Shown here: piece by piece, positions 52,519 to 62,929 of the stretch
Position numbering within the stretch: the stretch's first letter is position 1
Layout of the letters: the number at the start of each line of letters is the position of its first letter
Source: Lysobacter sp.
GTDB taxonomy: Bacteria; Pseudomonadota; Gammaproteobacteria; Xanthomonadales; Xanthomonadaceae
DNA: 64,000 nucleotides
Assembly (NCBI GenBank): GCA_008015835.1
Contig: SSGH01000025.1
Span: forward strand, 29,357-93,356
Reading direction: 5' to 3'
Notes under the pieces: model-generated
What the model was told of the DNA's origin: nothing
The model's input: the letters and a program-made list of their open reading frames with translations, nothing else
Databases searched by the model: none
Made by a program: the position numbers and the translations under genes

Positions 52519-52532
52519 CTGATCCGGGTCAA
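52519..52532. promoter_or_regulatory. FNR/DNR-like box in the DGC-moaA gap
   Basis: CTGAT-CCGG-GTCAA matches the two half-sites with one mismatch each. It is placed 64 bp upstream of the DGC gene start on the minus strand. Confidence 0.45.
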
Positions 52533-52580
52533 GTGGGACCGAAGACAGTCGGGCGGGCTGGCGAGGCGATCCCCGCCCGT

Positions 52581-52594
52581 TTGACACGAATCAA
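52581..52594. promoter_or_regulatory. FNR/DNR-like box upstream of moaA
   Basis: TTGAC-ACGA-ATCAA, close to the consensus. It lies 185 bp before the moaA start; together with 52519-52532 it gives the divergent DGC and moaA genes a common anaerobic control region. Confidence 0.55.
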
Positions 52595-52778
52595 GGCGCG
52601 CGTATCGGTGGCCCCCTAGCCTGTGCGTGTCGCTCGCGCTTCGGCGCGGCGACACTCCGAGGCGCCAGACCTTCGCCCACAGGGCATGGCTGGCGTCCGT
52701 GGTCCGAAGCGATTCTGGCCACCCGGTACGGTTGGAAACGGCCGCGCCGCCCGTTTTTGGAAAGGAGCGACCAACGAT

Positions 52779-53762
52779 ATGCGTGTGCTGGAGGACCGGT
52801 TCGGCCGGACGTTTCCCTATCTGCGGCTTTCGGTCATCGAAGCCTGCAATTTCCGCTGCAGCTACTGTCTGCCGGGCGGCTATCGCGCCATTCCCGGGCG
52901 GCCCGCGGCGCTTGAGCTCGACGAGATTGCGCGCCTGCTGCGCGCCTTCGCCGCAGTCGGCATGCGCAAACTGCGGATCACCGGCGGCGAACCTTCACTG
53001 CGCAAGGATCTGGCCGATATCATCGCTGCCGCCGCAGGCACCGTCGGCATCGACAAGATCGGACTCACCACCAACGGGTGTCTGTTGCATCGCCGCGTGG
53101 AGGGCTGGCGCGAGGCGGGCTTGACCCATCTCAACGTCAGCGTCGACGCGCTGGATCGCGAACGCTTCGCACGGATCACCGGGCACGATCGTCTGGATGA
53201 TCTGCTCGCCGGGGTCGAACGCGCGTTGTCGCTGGACTTCGCTGCGATCAAGCTCAATGCGGTGCTGCTGCGCGATCTCAACGACGACCAACTGCCGGCG
53301 TGGTTCGACTATCTGCGCGAACGTCCGCTGACCTTGCGGTTCATCGAACTGATGCGCACCGGCGACAACGGCGAGTATTTCGCCCGGCATCATGTGCGCG
53401 CGGACACGTTGGAACGCACGCTGGAGGCGGACGGCTGGCGACTCATGCCGCGCGCGGCCGATGCCGGCCCGGCGCGCGAGTACGCGCATACGGACTACGC
53501 CGGACGGATCGGCGTGATCGCGCCCTATTCGAAGGATTTTTGCGCCGGTTGCAACCGCCTGCGAGTGACGTCGGCCGGCGATCTTCGCTTGTGCCTGTTC
53601 GGCAACGTCGGCATTCCGCTGCGTCCACTACTGCAATCGGACGACGATCACGACACCCTGGTCGCGCGATTGCTCGGGCAACTCGGGCTCAAGGCGCTCG
53701 GTCACGGCCTGCATGCGGGCGAGACCGGCACGACAACGAATCTATCGACAGTGGGAGGTTGA
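52779..53762 (+). CDS. moaA: GTP 3',8-cyclase MoaA
   Basis: A 327-residue radical-SAM enzyme that converts GTP to 3',8-cyclo-7,8-dihydro-GTP, the first step of molybdopterin synthesis. The N-terminal cluster ligands are C23, C27 and C30 (EACNFRCSYC), the SAM motif is ITGGEPSLR near 68, the C-terminal cluster ligands are CAGCNRLRVTSAGDLRLC near 258, and the protein ends in GG (STVGG), as functional MoaA requires. GGAG lies 13 bases before ATG 52779; a longer upstream frame is not supported. It starts the moa operon. Confidence 0.96.
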   Translation: MRVLEDRFGRTFPYLRLSVIEACNFRCSYCLPGGYRAIPGRPAALELDEIARLLRAFAAVGMRKLRITGGEPSLRKDLADIIAAAAGTVGIDKIGLTTNGCLLHRRVEGWREAGLTHLNVSVDALDRERFARITGHDRLDDLLAGVERALSLDFAAIKLNAVLLRDLNDDQLPAWFDYLRERPLTLRFIELMRTGDNGEYFARHHVRADTLERTLEADGWRLMPRAADAGPAREYAHTDYAGRIGVIAPYSKDFCAGCNRLRVTSAGDLRLCLFGNVGIPLRPLLQSDDDHDTLVARLLGQLGLKALGHGLHAGETGTTTNLSTVGG

Positions 53763-54833
53763 ATGCACGCGATTCCGTCCGCGCAGCCGTCCGAGTCGTG
53801 CGCATCGGCACCGCTCGAATCGGCACCGCTCCAAACGGCACGATTCCGGATGGCCGATATCCGCCGCAAGCACCCGAGCGAACGGCGCGCGGCGGCGGTC
53901 GGCGAGCTGTCGGCCGGGCCGATCGGATTCGCCGCGATCGTCGAACGCACCCTGCCCAAGGGTGATGCGATCGCGATGGCCGAGATCGCCGGCATTCAGG
54001 GGGCGAAACAGGCCGCGACGCTGATGCCGTTGTGTCATCCGCTGGCACTGGAGTTTGTCGAAGTACGTTGCGTGCCGATTCCAGAACGCAACGCGATCCG
54101 CGTCTACTGCGAAACCGCGCTGCACGCGCGCACCGGCGTCGAGATGGAAGCGCTGGCCGGCGCCAGCGCCGCGTTGCTGACCCTATACGATCTGACCAAA
54201 CCGGTCGAACCCGCGCTCGCCATCGGTGGCGTGCGCTTGTTGTTCAAAGAAGGCGGCAAATCGGGAATCTGGATACATCCCGACGGCATGGACGAGGGTG
54301 AACGTCGGCATTACCGGCCACGCGTCGCACCGCGCCTCGACGCCGTGCCGACGACCGTGATCACGCTGAGCGATCGTGCGGTCGGCGGCGTGTATCAGGA
54401 TCGCAGCGGCCCGGTCGCCGAAGGGGCGCTGCGCGCGCTCGGCGCCGTGGTTCGCTACCGACTCTTACCCGACGGCATCGAACCGCTGGCGCAAGCCTTA
54501 CGCGAAGAAGCCGAAGCCGGAACACGGCTGGTACTCTGCACGGGCGGGACTGGTTTCGGATCGCGCGACCTCACGCCCGAGGCGTTGGCGCAAGTCGCAA
54601 CGCGCGGCGTACCGGGGTTGGGCGAGTTGTTCCGCAGCGCCAGCGCCGCGTATACGCAGTTGTCCTGGCTCAGTCGCGCAACGGCGGCCTTGGTCGGCGA
54701 CCACATGTTGACGATCTGCCTACCGGGCAGCCCGAAGGCGGTAGCGCAGGGCATGGATATTCTTGCGCCGCTGCTGCCGCACGCACTGGCGATGATCGAG
54801 GACGTGCCGCACACATGCACGAAACATCCGTGA
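53763..54833 (+). CDS. moaCB: Fused MoaC-MoaB molybdopterin synthesis protein
   Basis: A 356-residue fusion. Residues about 27-175 are MoaC (cyclic pyranopterin monophosphate synthase; QAATLMPLCHPLALEFVEV and TGVEMEALAGASAALLTLYD). Residues about 195-356 are a MoaB/Mog-like adenylyltransferase (LCTGGTGFGSRDLTPEAL; LPGSPKAVAQGMDIL). The first 26 residues are unique. It starts right after the moaA stop and overlaps moeA by 19 bp. MoaCB fusions are known in a minority of bacteria. Confidence 0.95.
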   Translation: MHAIPSAQPSESCASAPLESAPLQTARFRMADIRRKHPSERRAAAVGELSAGPIGFAAIVERTLPKGDAIAMAEIAGIQGAKQAATLMPLCHPLALEFVEVRCVPIPERNAIRVYCETALHARTGVEMEALAGASAALLTLYDLTKPVEPALAIGGVRLLFKEGGKSGIWIHPDGMDEGERRHYRPRVAPRLDAVPTTVITLSDRAVGGVYQDRSGPVAEGALRALGAVVRYRLLPDGIEPLAQALREEAEAGTRLVLCTGGTGFGSRDLTPEALAQVATRGVPGLGELFRSASAAYTQLSWLSRATAALVGDHMLTICLPGSPKAVAQGMDILAPLLPHALAMIEDVPHTCTKHP

Positions 54834-56143
54834 GCACTGCTCCCGTGAACGCAGCCGCCGCGTGCGCCTGCGCGACAGTCGAGCGTGGCGCGCACATGCT
54901 GGATGTCGCCACGGCGCAAGCGCTGATTCGCGAACGCTGCTCGATGCTGTCCGCCGAACGTCTGGCGCTGACGGACGCCGAAAGCCGCGTGACTGCATCC
55001 ACGCAACGCAGCCTGCGCGATCTGCCGCCGTTCGCGAATTCGGCCATGGACGGCTTCGCGCTACGCTGGCGCGACACGCTGTCGCCCGGCGCGCTGATCG
55101 ACGTGAGCGCCGAGCAAGCCGCAGGCGATGGCGCTCAAATCGCTGGCATCGATGCGATCGCGATCATGACCGGTGCCCGGCTGCCCGACGGCACCGACAC
55201 CGTGGTGCCGGTCGAGGAGGCGACGGTGCTCGCGCACGACGGCGACGGCCGCGTACAGCGCATCCGCATCGAACGCATGCCCGCGCGCGGTCAACATGTC
55301 CGTCGCGCCGGTGAGGACATCGCCGCAGGTGAGGATGCGGTGTCCGCGGGCGTGCGCCTCGGGCCGTCCGAACTCATGTTGCTGCGGGGCGCGGGTGCGG
55401 CGGCGGTGGAGGTCGTGCGCCAGCCTCGCGTCGCGCTGGTTTGCACCGGGCGCGAATTGGTCGATACGGCGGGGGCACCCCTCGCGCCCGGGCAGATCTA
55501 CAACACCAACCGAACGTTTCTTGAGTCGCGATTGATCGCTGCGGGCGCGGCTTTGCACGCGGCGACCACCATTGCCGACGATCCCGCGGTGTTCATCGCC
55601 TATCTGCGCGGGTGGATGGCGGAAGGCGCGGACATCGTGGTCTCGACCGGCGCGGTGTCGATGGGGCGCTACGACTTCGTGCCCGATGCCCTGACCGCGC
55701 TGGGCGCGCGCGTCGTCTTCCATACAGTGCGAATGCGCCCTGGCAAACCGCTATTGTTCGCGGTGCTGCCGAACGGCGCGCTGTTCTTCGGCCTGCCGGG
55801 TAATCCGGTGTCGAGCGCGGTCGGTCTGCGGTTCTTCGTCGAGAACGCACTGCGAAGCATGCTCGGCATGCCCCCTGAAGCGCCTTGGCGGCTACCGCTC
55901 GCCGAACCGCTGACGAAAAAGCCGGGGTTTCATCTGTTTCAGAAAGCCGAACTGCGCCTCGATGCCGACGGCGCGGTCCGCGTCGGCCTGCTCAAGGGTC
56001 AGGAATCGTTCAAGACTCGGCCGCTGTTGCGCGCGCGGGTCTGGGCCGGGCTGCCGGCGCAGGTCGAGGCATTGCCCGCAGGCGCGCTGATCGATGTCCA
56101 TCCGCTCTGCCATTTCGACGATCACCTGTTCGCGAGGGAATGA
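54815..56143 (+). CDS. moeA: Molybdopterin molybdotransferase MoeA
   Basis: A 442-residue enzyme that inserts molybdate into adenylated molybdopterin. Landmarks are LPPFANSAMDGFAL near 69, MTGARLPDGTDTVVPVEEA near 117, IYNTNRTFLESRL near 228, STGAVSMGRYDFV near 279 and LPGNPVSSAVGLRFFV near 327. The N-terminal extension (about 25 residues, Ala/Cys rich) is longer than usual. It overlaps moaCB by 19 bp and precedes moaD by 3 bp. Confidence 0.95.
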   Translation: MHETSVSTAPVNAAAACACATVERGAHMLDVATAQALIRERCSMLSAERLALTDAESRVTASTQRSLRDLPPFANSAMDGFALRWRDTLSPGALIDVSAEQAAGDGAQIAGIDAIAIMTGARLPDGTDTVVPVEEATVLAHDGDGRVQRIRIERMPARGQHVRRAGEDIAAGEDAVSAGVRLGPSELMLLRGAGAAAVEVVRQPRVALVCTGRELVDTAGAPLAPGQIYNTNRTFLESRLIAAGAALHAATTIADDPAVFIAYLRGWMAEGADIVVSTGAVSMGRYDFVPDALTALGARVVFHTVRMRPGKPLLFAVLPNGALFFGLPGNPVSSAVGLRFFVENALRSMLGMPPEAPWRLPLAEPLTKKPGFHLFQKAELRLDADGAVRVGLLKGQESFKTRPLLRARVWAGLPAQVEALPAGALIDVHPLCHFDDHLFARE

Positions 56144-56146
56144 TCC

Positions 56147-56422
56147 ATGCGTGTTTCGATCCGTTTGTTCGGCGCGTTCCGTCAGTTCCAAGACAGCGAC
56201 CTGCTCGAACTCGAAATGCCCGACGCCCAACGCCCAGACGCGGCCACGGTCGCCGATGTACGCCTTGCGCTCGATGCCTACGCTCTCGCGCACTGGCGCG
56301 GATACGATGCCGGCCTACTGCGCAGTTCGGCGTTCGCCACCGAGGAGGCGGTGTTGCGCGCGAATAGTCCGATTCCCGTCGACGGACGACTTGCCGTCAT
56401 TCCCCCAGTGAGCGGAGGTTGA
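56147..56422 (+). CDS. moaD: Molybdopterin synthase small subunit MoaD
   Basis: A 91-residue ubiquitin-like sulfur carrier: SIRLFGAFRQFQDSDLLELE at the N-terminus, a variable middle, and the C-terminal VIPPVSGG, whose Gly-Gly is activated as thiocarboxylate. Partner of MoaE, whose gene starts 2 bp after this stop. Confidence 0.94.
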   Translation: MRVSIRLFGAFRQFQDSDLLELEMPDAQRPDAATVADVRLALDAYALAHWRGYDAGLLRSSAFATEEAVLRANSPIPVDGRLAVIPPVSGG

Positions 56423-56423
56423 A

Positions 56424-56996
56424 ATGAACGACGACGTGCGCGTCGCATGCAAAGCGGTGGATATCACGGATGCTGCGCTCGATCCGGCCGAAGCGCTGGC
56501 CTTCGTGAACGATCCGGCCTTCGGCGGCATCGATGTGTTCATCGGCCGAGTCCGCAGTGCGAATCATGGCCGAATCGTGACCGGTATCCACTACGACATG
56601 TTCGATCCGCTGGCGCTGAAGGTCTTCGCGCGTAGCGCGCAATCCGCCGTCGACGCGCACGGACCGAATGCGAAGGTCTATGTCGCTCACGCCAAGGGGC
56701 GGTTGCGGGTGGGCGACACGGCGGTGATCGTCGCGTTCGCGACGCCGCATCGCGATGCCGCATTCCGCGGCTGTCGCGACGTCATCGAAGCGGTGAAGCA
56801 CGAGGCCCCGATTTGGAAACAAGAGCACTACGTCGATGGCAGCAGCGAATGGAGCGAAGGCTGCGCGCTGTGCGTGGAAGCGGCTGACGCGCGAATCGAA
56901 ATGAGCGCCCCGCCGCCGACACCGGTCGTCGCGTCGTCGCACGCCTGCGCCTGCGCCGGCCACGCGCATCGGGCTTCACAGGAACCTTCGACATGA
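56424..56996 (+). CDS. moaE: Molybdopterin synthase large subunit MoaE, with Cys/His-rich tail
   Basis: A 190-residue protein. MoaE landmarks are GGIDVFIGRVRSANHGR (near 33), GIHYDMFDPLALKVF (near 54), VAHAKGRLRVGDTAVIVAFATPHRDAAF (the conserved core starting near 90) and the active-site lysine region EAVKHEAPIWKQEHYVDG (near 124). The C-terminal 40 residues are extra, ending HACACAGHAHR, a possible metal-binding tail absent from typical MoaE (about 150 residues). It overlaps the following gene by 4 bp. Confidence 0.93.
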   Translation: MNDDVRVACKAVDITDAALDPAEALAFVNDPAFGGIDVFIGRVRSANHGRIVTGIHYDMFDPLALKVFARSAQSAVDAHGPNAKVYVAHAKGRLRVGDTAVIVAFATPHRDAAFRGCRDVIEAVKHEAPIWKQEHYVDGSSEWSEGCALCVEAADARIEMSAPPPTPVVASSHACACAGHAHRASQEPST

Positions 56997-57367
56997 AATT
57001 TCAACTCTGCGCGCAGCGCATGCGCCTGCGGATCGACGAAACCGAACTCGACCGGCTGCTGCACGAGGGTGTGGTCGAAGAAACGACAGTGTTCGCGCCG
57101 GAGCAGCGATACTCGCGGCGATTGCGACTCGATGAGATCGACGGGCCGGAGCTTCGGTCGGAGTTGCGACCCGCGGACGCTGCATTGACGGTCGTCTTGC
57201 CGAGGTCGCAGTTCGAGGCCTTCGCAGCAGCGCGTCCGCGTCGGGATGGCTTCGAATTCGAGTGGCAGGCGGTGGGTGCCGACCCGTTGCGGGTCGTGGT
57301 CGAGATCGACGTGCGCGACAGCCACCGCCAAGCCCGGTCGGGTGCCGGTCGGTCTGGATCGATTTGA
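56993..57367 (+). CDS. Hypothetical protein of the moa operon
   Basis: A 124-residue protein: RMRLRIDETELDRLLHEGVV, RRLRLDEIDGPELRSEL, VVLPRSQFEAFAAARPRRD and VVEIDVRDSHRQARSG. I do not recognise it with confidence; similar small proteins accompany moa or nar genes in other bacteria. It starts inside moaE (ATGA overlap). The stop overlaps the FNR-like box upstream of narK. Confidence 0.7.
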   Translation: MKFQLCAQRMRLRIDETELDRLLHEGVVEETTVFAPEQRYSRRLRLDEIDGPELRSELRPADAALTVVLPRSQFEAFAAARPRRDGFEFEWQAVGADPLRVVVEIDVRDSHRQARSGAGRSGSI

Positions 57368-57377
57368 CCGAAGTCAA
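57364..57377 (+). promoter_or_regulatory. FNR/DNR-like box upstream of narK
   Basis: TTGAC-CGAA-GTCAA is a perfect inverted repeat of the FNR/DNR half-site. Its centre is about 81 bp before the narK ATG, a good place for activation of the nar operon under low oxygen. Confidence 0.65.
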
Positions 57378-57451
57378 GGCAGCCTCCGTGCCCTCCCCGG
57401 AGACTGTCCCGCATCCGGCACATACGCCGACGACGATTTTGGGAGCGCCTG

Positions 57452-59122
57452 ATGAACGTAGATACCAGCTCCGCCGCGCGCTTGCGCGAAGCGGACCCCA
57501 AGGCCGGACGCGCTGTCCGCACGCTCGAGACCTGGGATGTCGAGGATCCGGCGTTCTGGTCTGCCACCGGCAAGCGCATCGCCTACCGCAATCTATGGTT
57601 GTCGGTGCCGGCCCTGCTGTGCGGGTTCGCGGTGTGGGGCATGTGGGGGATCATCACGGTGCAGATGCTGAACCTGGGCTTTCCCTTCACCCAGGAACAA
57701 CTGTTCACGTTGACCGCCATTGCCGGCATCTCCGGCGCCACGATGCGCATCCCGGCCTCGTTCCTGATCCGGCTGGCCGGCGGGCGCAATACCATCACCT
57801 TGACCACCGCGATGCTGCTGGCGCCGGCGATCGGCACAGGCATTGCCCTGCAACACCCCGAGTGGCCGCTGTGGGTTTTCCAGTTGATGGCGCTATGGTC
57901 GGGCGTGGGCGGCGGCAACTTCGCCTCGTCGATGTCCAACATCAGCACCTTCTTCCCGAAGCGCCTGCAGGGCACGGCGCTGGGCCTCAACGCGGGCCTC
58001 GGCAATTTCGGTGTGACCACGATGCAGATCGTGATCCCGTTGGTGATGACCATCGGCCTCTTCGGCGCACTCGGCGGCGAGCCGATGACGCTGCAGAAAG
58101 ACAGCGGCTGGATCTTCGGCAAGATTGCCGCCGGCACGCCGACCTGGATCCAGAACGCGGGCTTCGCCTGGGTCTTATCGCTGGTGCCGCTGTCGATCGC
58201 CTGCTGGTGGGGCATGAACAATCTGAAGACGGTCTCGCCCTCTACCGGCAATCCACTCGTCGCCTTCGCCAAGATTACGTACCTCTACACGCTGGCGTTC
58301 GTACCCTCGATCGCCATCCTCTACATCTATCTGCCCAAGCCCACCGGGCTCGGCCTGATCAACATGTGGGTGGCGGTGCCGTTGGACATCATCGCGGCGT
58401 TGCTGATGATGAAGATGGCCGCGTTCGGCACGATGAAGGAGAACATCGCCAAACAATTCGCGATCTTCAAGAATAAGCACACGTGGTCGATGACCGCGCT
58501 GTACATCGTGACCTTCGGCTCCTTCATCGGCTTCTCGATGGCGCTGCCGCTGTCGATCACAGTGATCTTCGGCATCAGCCATGTGCCAGGCGCGGACGGC
58601 ATCATGCAGCACACGCTGAAAAACCCCAATGCGCCGTCCGCGTTCACCTATGCGTGGATCGGCCCCTTCGTCGGCGCCGCGGTGCGCCCGATCGGCGGTT
58701 GGATCTCCGATCGCTGGGGCGGTTCGATCGTCACTCAGATCATCTCGGCGGTGATGGTTGCCGCCTCGGTCGCGGTCGGCTACGTCATGATGAAAGCCTA
58801 TGCCTCGGCCACGCCGGAGGAATACTTCCCAGCCTTCCTTGCGCTCTTCCTTGCGCTTTTCTTCGCCAGCGGCATCGGCAACGGCAGCACCTTCCGCACC
58901 ATCGGCGTGATCTTCGACCGTCAGCAGGCGGGTCCTGTCTTGGGTTGGACTTCCGCGGTCGCCGCCTACGGCGCATTCATCGCGCCAGTGGTCATCGGCG
59001 ACCAGATCAAGGCGGGCACGCCGCAAGTCGCGATGTACGGCTTCGCGGTATTCTATGGCCTGTGCCTGCTGCTGAACTGGTGGTTCTATCTGCGCAAAAA
59101 CGCATATGTGAAAAACCCCTAG
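57452..59122 (+). CDS. narK: Nitrate/nitrite transporter NarK
   Basis: A 556-residue MFS transporter with about twelve membrane segments after an N-terminal cytoplasmic tail of about 45 residues. NarK/NNP signatures are GGGNFASSMSNISTFFPK near 150 and GIGNGSTFRTIGVIF near 476, each with its conserved N and T residues; arginines in segments 2 and 8 bind nitrate. It imports nitrate for the adjacent cytoplasmic-facing nitrate reductase or exports nitrite. Its start follows the FNR-like box and the narG gene follows by 64 bp. Confidence 0.94.
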   Translation: MNVDTSSAARLREADPKAGRAVRTLETWDVEDPAFWSATGKRIAYRNLWLSVPALLCGFAVWGMWGIITVQMLNLGFPFTQEQLFTLTAIAGISGATMRIPASFLIRLAGGRNTITLTTAMLLAPAIGTGIALQHPEWPLWVFQLMALWSGVGGGNFASSMSNISTFFPKRLQGTALGLNAGLGNFGVTTMQIVIPLVMTIGLFGALGGEPMTLQKDSGWIFGKIAAGTPTWIQNAGFAWVLSLVPLSIACWWGMNNLKTVSPSTGNPLVAFAKITYLYTLAFVPSIAILYIYLPKPTGLGLINMWVAVPLDIIAALLMMKMAAFGTMKENIAKQFAIFKNKHTWSMTALYIVTFGSFIGFSMALPLSITVIFGISHVPGADGIMQHTLKNPNAPSAFTYAWIGPFVGAAVRPIGGWISDRWGGSIVTQIISAVMVAASVAVGYVMMKAYASATPEEYFPAFLALFLALFFASGIGNGSTFRTIGVIFDRQQAGPVLGWTSAVAAYGAFIAPVVIGDQIKAGTPQVAMYGFAVFYGLCLLLNWWFYLRKNAYVKNP

Positions 59123-59186
59123 AAAAATCAGCCGAAGTTAAAGCTCGCCAGGTCGTTGTCGCCACGCCATCCCACGAGAATCCGCC

Positions 59187-62100
59187 ATGAGTTATTTCCT
59201 CGATCGATTGAATTTCCTGAAGCCGTCTCCCGAACCTTTCGCCGACGGCCATGGCATCGCCAAGGCGGACGACCGCAGTTGGGAAGACAGTTACCGGCAG
59301 CGCTGGCAGTACGACAAAATCGTGCGCTCCACCCACGGCGTGAACTGCACCGGCTCGTGTAGTTGGAAGGTCTACGTCAAGAACGGCCTGGTGACGTGGG
59401 AGACGCAGCAGACCGACTACCCGCGCACACGCCCGGATCTGCCCAATCATGAACCGCGCGGCTGTCCGCGCGGGGCCAGTTATTCCTGGTACCTCTACAG
59501 CGCCAACCGAGTGAAGTACCCGCTGATGCGTTCGGCCTTGCTCAAGCTCTGGCGCGAAGCGCGCAAGACCAAATCGCCGGTGGATGCCTGGGCCTCGATC
59601 GTCGAGGACAAGGCCAAAGCGCAGAGCTACAAGAGCAAGCGCGGCATGGGCGGCTTCGTCCGTGTCGAATGGGAGGAAGCGAACGAACTCATCGCCGCAT
59701 CGAACCTGTACACGGTCAAGCAATACGGCCCGGATCGCGTGGTCGGCTTCTCGCCGATCCCAGCGATGTCGATGGTCAGCTATGCCGCCGGCGCGCGTTA
59801 TCTCTCGTTGCTCGGAGGCGCCTGCCTGAGCTTCTACGACTGGTACTGCGACCTGCCGCCGGCCAGTCCGCAGATGTGGGGCGAGCAGACCGACGTTCCC
59901 GAGTCGGCCGATTGGTACAACAGCCGCTACATCATCGCCTGGGGCTCCAACGTCCCGCAGACGCGCACCCCGGACGCGCACTTCTTCACCGAGGCCCGCT
60001 ATAACGGAACCAAGACGGTCGCGATTACCCCGGATTACTCGGAGGTGGCGAAACTCACCGACCACTGGCTACACCCCAAACAAGGCACCGACGCGGCGCT
60101 GGCCTTCGCGTTCGGCCACGTCATCCTGCGCGAGTTCCATGTCGACAATCCCTCGCAGTACTTCACCGATTACTGCCGCCAGTACAGCGACATGCCGCTG
60201 CTGGTGCGGCTGGAGAAGCGGGCGGATGGTCGTCTGGTGCCCGAACGCTTCCTGCGCGCGGCCGATCTCGGCGGTCTGGGCGAGGCCAACAACCCCGAGT
60301 GGAAAACGCTGGCCATCGACGAAATCACGGGCACGATCGTCGTGCCGAACGGTTCCGTCGGCTTCCGCTGGGGTGAAAAAGGCAAGTGGAACATCGAGGA
60401 GAAGGACAGCGCCGGCCGGCAGACGCGACTGCATCTGTCGTTGAAAGACCACGCCGACGGCATCGAGGCGGTGAGCTTCCCGTACTTCGGCGGCATCGAG
60501 AACGAATACTGGACCGAATCGAAGTTCGACGAGGTGCTGGAGCGCAATCTCCCCGTCAAACGCCTGCGGCTCGCCGACGGCAAAGAATGGCTGGTCGCCA
60601 CCGTCTACGATCTTCTACTCGCGCAGTACGGCGTCGACCGCGGTTTCGGCGGCGGCAATGTCGCCAGCAGCTTCGACGACAACGTGCCCGGCACGCCCGC
60701 ATGGCAGGAGAAGATCACCGGCGTGCCGCGCGCCGAGGTGATTCGCATCGCTCACGAATTTGCGCGGACAGCCGACAAGACCCGTGGCCGTTCGATGATC
60801 ATCGTCGGCGCGGCGATGAACCACTGGTATCACAACGACATGAACTATCGCGGGCTGATCAACATGCTCGTGATGTGCGGTTGCGTCGGTCAGACCGGAG
60901 GCGGCTGGGCGCATTACGTCGGACAGGAGAAACTTCGCCCGCAGTCCGGTTGGGCGCCGATCGCCTTCGGTCTGGATTGGAGCAAGCCGCCGCGGCAGAT
61001 GAACGGCACCAGCTTCTTCTACTTCAATAGCAGCCAATTCCGTTACGAGAAACTCGACGTCGACGAGATTCTCTCGCCGCTGGCCGACAAATCGAAGTAC
61101 ACCGGCTCGCTCGCCGACTTCAACCTGCGCGCGGTGCGCATGGGTTGGCTGCCGGCCATTCCGCAACTCAACACCAATCCGATCGCATTGGTGCGCGACG
61201 CCGAAAACGCCGGGATCGCGCCCGTGGACTATGCCGTCGGCAAGCTCAAGGACGGCAGTCTCGACTTCGCGTTCGCAGACCCCGACGCACCGGAAAACTA
61301 TCCGCGCAACCTGTTCATCTGGCGCAGCAATCTGCTCGGCAGTTCGGGCAAGGGCCACGAGTACATGCTCAAGCATCTGCTCGGCACACGTCATGGCGTG
61401 CAGGGCAAGGATCTGGGAGAACGCGGCGCGACCAAGCCCGAGGAAGTTCGCTGGCGCGACGAAGCGCCGGAAGGCAAGCTCGATCTGCTGGTCACGCTCG
61501 ATTTCCGGATGTGCACCACTGCGCTGTATTCGGACATCGTGCTGCCGACGGCGACCTGGTACGAGAAGGACGATCTCAACACCTCCGACATGCATCCGTT
61601 CATCCATCCGCTGTCGAAGGCGGTGGATCCGGCGTGGGAAGCGCGCAGCGACTGGGAGATCTTCAAAGGCATCGCGCGCACGGTGAGCGCACTGGCGCCG
61701 GGCGTGCTCGGGATCGAAAAGGATCTGGTGCTGGTGCCGACCCTGCACGACACCCCGAACGAGATCGCCATGCCCTATGGGGTGACCGACTGGAAAAAGA
61801 TCAGTGCGAGCTGATTCCGGGCAAGACCGCGCCGAGCATGGTGGTGGTCGAGCGCGACTACCCCAACCTGTACAAGAAGTTCACCTCGCTCGGTCCGCTG
61901 CTCGACAAGCAGGGCAACGGCGGCAAGGGCATGAATTGGGATACGAAGCACGAGGTCGAATTCCTCGGCCGACTCAACCACGCAGTGACCGACACCGGCG
62001 TGAGTGAAGGCCGGCCGCGGTTGGAGACGGCGATCGATGCGGCCGAGGCGATCATGCATCTCGCGCCCGAGACCAATGGCCATGTCGCGGTGAAAGCATG

Positions 62101-62929
62101 GGAATCGCTCGGCACCTTCACCGGTCGCGAGCATACGCATCTGGCCGTCGGCAAGGAGCACGAAGCGATCCGTTTCCGCGACATCCAGGCCCAGCCTCGC
62201 AAGATCATCAGTTCGCCGATCTGGTCCGGGCTGGAGGACGAGAACGTTAGCTACAACGCCGGCTATACCAACGTCCACGAACTGATCCCGTGGCGCACAC
62301 TTACCGGGCGCCAGCAGTTCTACCAAGATCACGAATGGATGCGCGATTTCGGCGAAGGCTTCATGGGCTATCGCCCGCCGGTCGATACCAAGACCATCAA
62401 GCCGATCATCGGCAAGAAGCCCAACGGGCAGAAGGAGATCGTGCTGAATTGGATCACGCCGCATCAGAAGTGGGGGATTCACAGCACCTACAGCGACAAC
62501 CTCATCATGCAGACGCTCTCGCGCGGTGGGCCGATCGTTTGGCTGTCCGAGGACGACGCGAGGAGTGCGGGCATCGAGGACAACGACTGGATCGAGTTGT
62601 TCAACGTCAACGGGGCCATCGCCGCGCGCGCGGTGGTGAGTCAGCGGGTGATGAACGGCATCGCGATGATGTATCACGCACAGGAACGCATCATCAACAC
62701 GCCGGGCAGCGAGATCACCGGCACCCGAGGCGGCATTCACAACTCCGTGACTCGCGTGGTCGTGAAGCCCACGCATATGATCGGCGGCTACGCGCAGCTC
62801 GCTTACGGTTTCAATTACTACGGCACGGTCGGCACCAACCGCGACGAACTGGTCGTGGTACGCAAGATGAACAAAGTCGACTGGCTCGACGGCGAAACGG
62901 TCCCGGCGGCCACGCAGGAGGTGGTGTGA
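59187..62929 (+). CDS. narG: Respiratory nitrate reductase alpha subunit NarG, frame broken by one base
   Basis: The molybdenum-bisMGD subunit that reduces nitrate to nitrite in the cytoplasm. The N-terminal FeS ligands are H50, C54 and C58 (STHGVNCTGSC), and C94 lies in EPRGCPRG; CLSFYDWYCDLPPASP carries the Mo-ligand region. The frame from 59187 reads WKKISAS and stops at 61814, but the frame one base over continues CELIPGKTAPSMVVVERDYP to 62929, with full conservation. Adding one A in the 5-A run at 61794-61798 restores about 1247 residues, the normal length. Thus there is a one-base deletion, real or from sequencing. narH starts at the stop. Confidence 0.92.

Noticed and set aside
61790..61815. 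Programmed frameshift in narG
   Set aside because: No canonical slippery heptamer with downstream structure, and NarG is not known to use frameshifting.
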